Assembly: GCA_007127695.1 (NCBI GenBank)
Contig: SKYW01000045.1
Span: 1 to 9,977, forward strand
Source of the DNA: Balneolales bacterium
GTDB lineage: Bacteria > Bacteroidota > Rhodothermia > Balneolales > Natronogracilivirgulaceae
Length of the DNA: 9,977 nt
Reading direction: 5' to 3'
Part shown: positions 7,699 to 9,977 of the stretch, in pieces
Numbering within the stretch: position 1 is the stretch's first letter
Layout: each line of letters starts with the position of its first letter
Position numbers and translations under genes: made by a program
Notes under the pieces: generated by a model
The model's database searches: none
What the model was told of the DNA's origin: nothing
The model's input: the letters and a program-made list of their open reading frames with translations, nothing else

Positions 7699-9228
7699 TT
7701 ATTGTGAGTTGTTGGGCACGTTCGGTGCGGCTTTTGGAAGGCGTGAGTATGAAAAATACCGTAGTGCATTGGTGTAGCAGAGTTTCTCCAGCAAGTCCGC
7801 CAGGAGTCTGTCGTCGGCCGGAATTATGCCGGCATCCACATCGGAGCCAAGCATGTTGCAGAGTATCCTCCGGAAGTACTCGTGCCTGGGAAATGATAAA
7901 AAGCTCCTTGAGTCGGTGACCATGCCCACAAACTGACTGAGCAGGCTCATGTTGGAAAGCGTTTGCAGCTGCGATTCCATCCCTTCCTTCTGATCATGGA
8001 ACCACCATCCAGGTCCATGCTGGATTTTACCCGGAATGCCATCACCCATGAAGGTCCCGGCCAGTGATGCCAGCACTTCGTTGTAAGATGAGTTCAGGTT
8101 GTAGAGGATGGTTTTTGGAAGCTGGTCTTTCTGTTCCAAACGATCGAGAAACCGCACGAGCGGCCGGGCAAGACGGGAGTCACCGATGGAGTCAAACCCG
8201 GCATCGGGCCCAACCCTGCGATACATTTTTGTATTGTTGCTCCTCATTGCACCGATATGCATTTGAAAGGCCCATCCCTTTTCATGATCCATTACGGCAA
8301 ATTCATGCATCAGCGCTGACTTGAACTTGCGCTCACCGGCCGCATCCGGTTTTATTCCGTTGCATGAATCCTGAAAAATTTTCCCGATCTCCTGTTCCGT
8401 GTAGTCGTCAGCGCAGGGCTCTTCGATGCCATGGTCTGATGCCCGGCACCCCCTTTCATGAAAATAATCGTGGCGCTGTCTCAGGGCTTCCAGAAATGTG
8501 GGATACCCGGTAATCGTGATACCGGAAAGCGATTCAAGTTTTCTGACATATTCTCCGAAAAACACCGGATCTTCGACCTTCATGGCATTGTCCGGGCGGT
8601 AGGTGGGAAACATCACGAAGTCTTCAACACCTTCCTCTTCCAGCTGCTTATGCTCCTGCAGCGTGTCTGCGGCATCATCCGTGGAGCAGATGACCTGGAC
8701 CTTCATTTTTTTCAAAAGGTTCCGGGTTGAAAACTCCCGGGACTGCAGCATTTCAGTGGTTTTATCCCAGATTCCCGGCGCGGTCTCCTCGTTCAGTTGC
8801 TCGTCGATATCAAAGTATCTCTTCAACTCAAGGTGCGTCCAGTGATATAGCGGATTTTTAAGCGTAAGTGGAACCGTTTTCGCCCATGCCAGGAACTTGT
8901 CCCTGTCCGTGACACCCCTGCCCATGACATGATCACCGTCTGTGGCAACCTTGTCCGAGGCATCCTTGCCGGTGAGATCCCTGCCGTTACCTTCCCTGCC
9001 GGTTATGTATTGCTCCGGTATGCCTGCAATGCGCATGGCGCGCCATTTGTAATGATCTCCCTTCAGCCAGATATCTGTGATATTGGCATAGGTGGTATCC
9101 TCCAATACTTCCTGCGGGGGCAGGTGGTTGTGGTAATCCACAACAGGAAGTGACCCGGCATGTTCATGATACAGGCGTTGCGCTGTCTTTGATTGCAACA
9201 GAAAGTCATCATGAATGAAATTGCCCAT
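7699..9228 (-). CDS. uxaC: Uronate isomerase (glucuronate/galacturonate isomerase)
   Basis: Converts D-glucuronate to D-fructuronate and D-galacturonate to D-tagaturonate, the first step of intracellular hexuronate breakdown. It belongs to the amidohydrolase superfamily: DYHNHL near the N-terminus (metal ligands His33 and His35), the NPLYHWTHLELK segment, WAFQMHIGAMRSNN, and TDSRSFLSFPRHEYFRRILC near the C-terminus are family hallmarks. At 509 residues it is longer than the E. coli enzyme (470), largely through an insertion at about residues 76-107 made of degenerate 15-bp repeats. The open frame starts at 9249, but the ATG at 9228 has GGAGG seven bases before it and matches the usual MxxFxxxxFLLQ start; the upstream ATG would put this ribosome site inside the coding region. 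It sits 62 bp after the SDR gene and 40 bp before the HAD gene, consistent with one operon. Confidence 0.96.
   Translation of the reverse strand: MGNFIHDDFLLQSKTAQRLYHEHAGSLPVVDYHNHLPPQEVLEDTTYANITDIWLKGDHYKWRAMRIAGIPEQYITGREGNGRDLTGKDASDKVATDGDHVMGRGVTDRDKFLAWAKTVPLTLKNPLYHWTHLELKRYFDIDEQLNEETAPGIWDKTTEMLQSREFSTRNLLKKMKVQVICSTDDAADTLQEHKQLEEEGVEDFVMFPTYRPDNAMKVEDPVFFGEYVRKLESLSGITITGYPTFLEALRQRHDYFHERGCRASDHGIEEPCADDYTEQEIGKIFQDSCNGIKPDAAGERKFKSALMHEFAVMDHEKGWAFQMHIGAMRSNNTKMYRRVGPDAGFDSIGDSRLARPLVRFLDRLEQKDQLPKTILYNLNSSYNEVLASLAGTFMGDGIPGKIQHGPGWWFHDQKEGMESQLQTLSNMSLLSQFVGMVTDSRSFLSFPRHEYFRRILCNMLGSDVDAGIIPADDRLLADLLEKLCYTNALRYFSYSRLPKAAPNVPNNSQ
8959..9003 (-). repeat. Three degenerate 15-bp tandem repeats inside uxaC
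   Basis: Minus-strand units ACCGGCAGGGAAGGT (9003-8989), AACGGCAGGGATCTC (8988-8974) and ACCGGCAAGGATGCC (8973-8959) encode TGREG, NGRDL and TGKDA. Two more diverged units (8958-8929) encode SDKVA and TDGDH. They keep the frame and form most of an insertion in the UxaC chain between the YITG segment and DRDKFLAWAKTVP. The charged, Gly-rich composition suggests a surface loop. Confidence 0.7.
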
Positions 9229-9235
9229 TTTGTTT

Positions 9236-9240
9236 CCTCC
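9236..9240 (-). promoter_or_regulatory. Ribosome binding site deciding the uxaC start
   Basis: GGAGG on the minus strand, seven bases before the ATG at 9228. It supports this start over the in-frame ATG at 9249, which lies upstream of it. Confidence 0.85.
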
Positions 9241-9290
9241 GGTACTCATTATCTCACGAAATTTCTACTGATTCGGATGCTTTATTTGCT

Positions 9291-9977
9291 TTATATGGAC
9301 ATGGCCGTAAATCCACCATCAACAGGTACGATTGCCCCTGTTACGTAAGAAGACGCCTTGTCCGAGGCAAGCCAGAGCACGGCCCCACACATCTCATCCG
9401 GTTCTCCATAGCGCTTGATGGCAGAATGCTGCAAAATGGATTCCCTTCTTTCCTCTGACAGAATCTCGCGATTTTGTTCACCGGGAATGAATCCGGGCAT
9501 GATGGCATTCACCCGGATTTCAGGCGCCCATTCTCTGGCCATGTAGCGTGTCATGTTGTTTACGGCCGCTTTTGACATTCCATACACAAATACTTTCGAC
9601 AGTGGGATATCGGAAGAGACCGATGTCAGATTGATGATGCTTCCTTTTTTTCCTTTTGCAATCAGGTTGCGTGCAACCGCCCTGTTGGTCCAGTACACAC
9701 CTTTCAGGTTGATGTCCATTATCTTGTCCCATTCCTCTCCGTCAATATCCATGATGGATGTTGCAGAATTGATACCGGAAGCATTTACAAGGATGTCCAC
9801 ATCATCCCATTGGCTTCCGATATCGGCGATGGTCTGGATAATGGAATCTTCGTTTCTGACATCCATCTGCCACGGTCGGGCCGTTAATCCCTGCGAAACA
9901 AGGCTGTCACAAATCTCTTCGGCTTTTTTTTGATTGCCCTGGTAAATTATTGCAGTATGTGCCCCCGCCTTGGCCAA
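9291..9977 (-). CDS. uxuB: SDR-family D-mannonate oxidoreductase (fructuronate reductase), N-terminus outside window
   Basis: Short-chain dehydrogenase/reductase; 228 codons are visible and the gene continues beyond the right edge, so the Gly-rich cofactor motif (GxxxGIG) is missing. The frame begins with TTG at the edge, which is internal sequence (LAKAGAH), not a start. Visible in fragment numbering: NASG at 65-68 (variant of NNAG); the catalytic triad Ser119, Tyr132 and Lys136 (YGMSK); the MPGFIPGEQNREIL segment at 160-173; a C-terminal VDGGFTAMSI. The PGFxPxEQNRxIL segment and the VDGGF end resemble the SDR-type UxuB/YjmF enzymes of Bacillus (from memory), which reduce D-fructuronate to D-mannonate with NADH; the E. 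coli enzyme of that name is an unrelated family. The neighbour uxaC supplies the substrate. SDR membership is sure; the substrate is inferred from resemblance and context. Alternatives are KduD-like or gluconate 5-dehydrogenase-like SDRs. Confidence 0.8.
   Translation of the reverse strand: MAKAGAHTAIIYQGNQKKAEEICDSLVSQGLTARPWQMDVRNEDSIIQTIADIGSQWDDVDILVNASGINSATSIMDIDGEEWDKIMDINLKGVYWTNRAVARNLIAKGKKGSIINLTSVSSDIPLSKVFVYGMSKAAVNNMTRYMAREWAPEIRVNAIMPGFIPGEQNREILSEERRESILQHSAIKRYGEPDEMCGAVLWLASDKASSYVTGAIVPVDGGFTAMSI

Noticed and set aside
7659..7769. Extended N-terminus of the HAD protein starting at 7769
   Set aside because: The 37 extra residues overlap the 3' end of uxaC, are not HAD-like and lack a ribosome site. 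The start at 7658 fits the family.
9229..9249. uxaC start at 9249
   Set aside because: The seven extra codons contain the ribosome site (GGAGG) of the next ATG, so they are leader sequence.
9520..9732. 70-codon minus-strand frame inside the SDR gene
   Set aside because: It is a shifted frame of the SDR coding sequence with no independent support.

Overview
The window carries a single transcription direction: seven genes, all on the minus strand, read from right to left. In order of transcription they are: a short-chain dehydrogenase cut by the right edge (SDR-type D-mannonate oxidoreductase/fructuronate reductase), uronate isomerase (uxaC), a HAD-family phosphatase, a lactate-racemase-like (LarA superfamily, nickel-pincer) protein, 6-phosphogluconate dehydrogenase (gnd), a PPi-type phosphofructokinase (pfp) and transketolase (tkt). 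No RNA genes, insertion sequences, CRISPR arrays or phage genes were seen. Long plus-strand open frames all lie antisense to these enzymes and were treated as shadows.

The organism looks like a heterotrophic bacterium of the Bacteroidota/Balneolota/Rhodothermota area (inference from protein flavour, moderate GC and mixed start sites: uxaC and pfp have strong GGAGG ribosome sites, the others have A-rich leaders with little or no Shine-Dalgarno). The assignment is tentative; a database search of gnd or tkt would settle it.

Layout: 1-314 is non-coding, with a strong plus-strand intrinsic terminator (76-118), a leftward promoter-like sequence (193-221) and a long inverted repeat just after tkt (255-294). 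315-5163 holds tkt, pfp and gnd, with spacers of 95 and 35 bp. A 202-bp spacer (5164-5365) before gnd holds a palindrome matching the Fur-box core and a 7-bp-arm inverted repeat. 5366-6625 is the LarA-like gene. Its 133-bp leader is almost tiled with inverted repeats. 6759-9228 holds the HAD gene and uxaC (40 bp apart), and the SDR gene runs from 9291 off the right edge.

Taken together the genes suggest a catabolic route for hexuronates that need not pass through mannonate dehydratase and KDG: glucuronate to fructuronate (UxaC), fructuronate to D-mannonate (SDR), D-mannonate to D-gluconate (C2 epimers, a fitting reaction for a LarA-type nickel enzyme), phosphorylation by a gluconokinase not present in the window, then 6-phosphogluconate to ribulose-5-phosphate (Gnd) and carbon shuffling by transketolase. 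PPi-phosphofructokinase beside transketolase, with no transaldolase here, also fits a sedoheptulose-bisphosphate variant of the pentose phosphate pathway. The enzyme families are well supported; the joined pathway is inference and is the main point worth testing.
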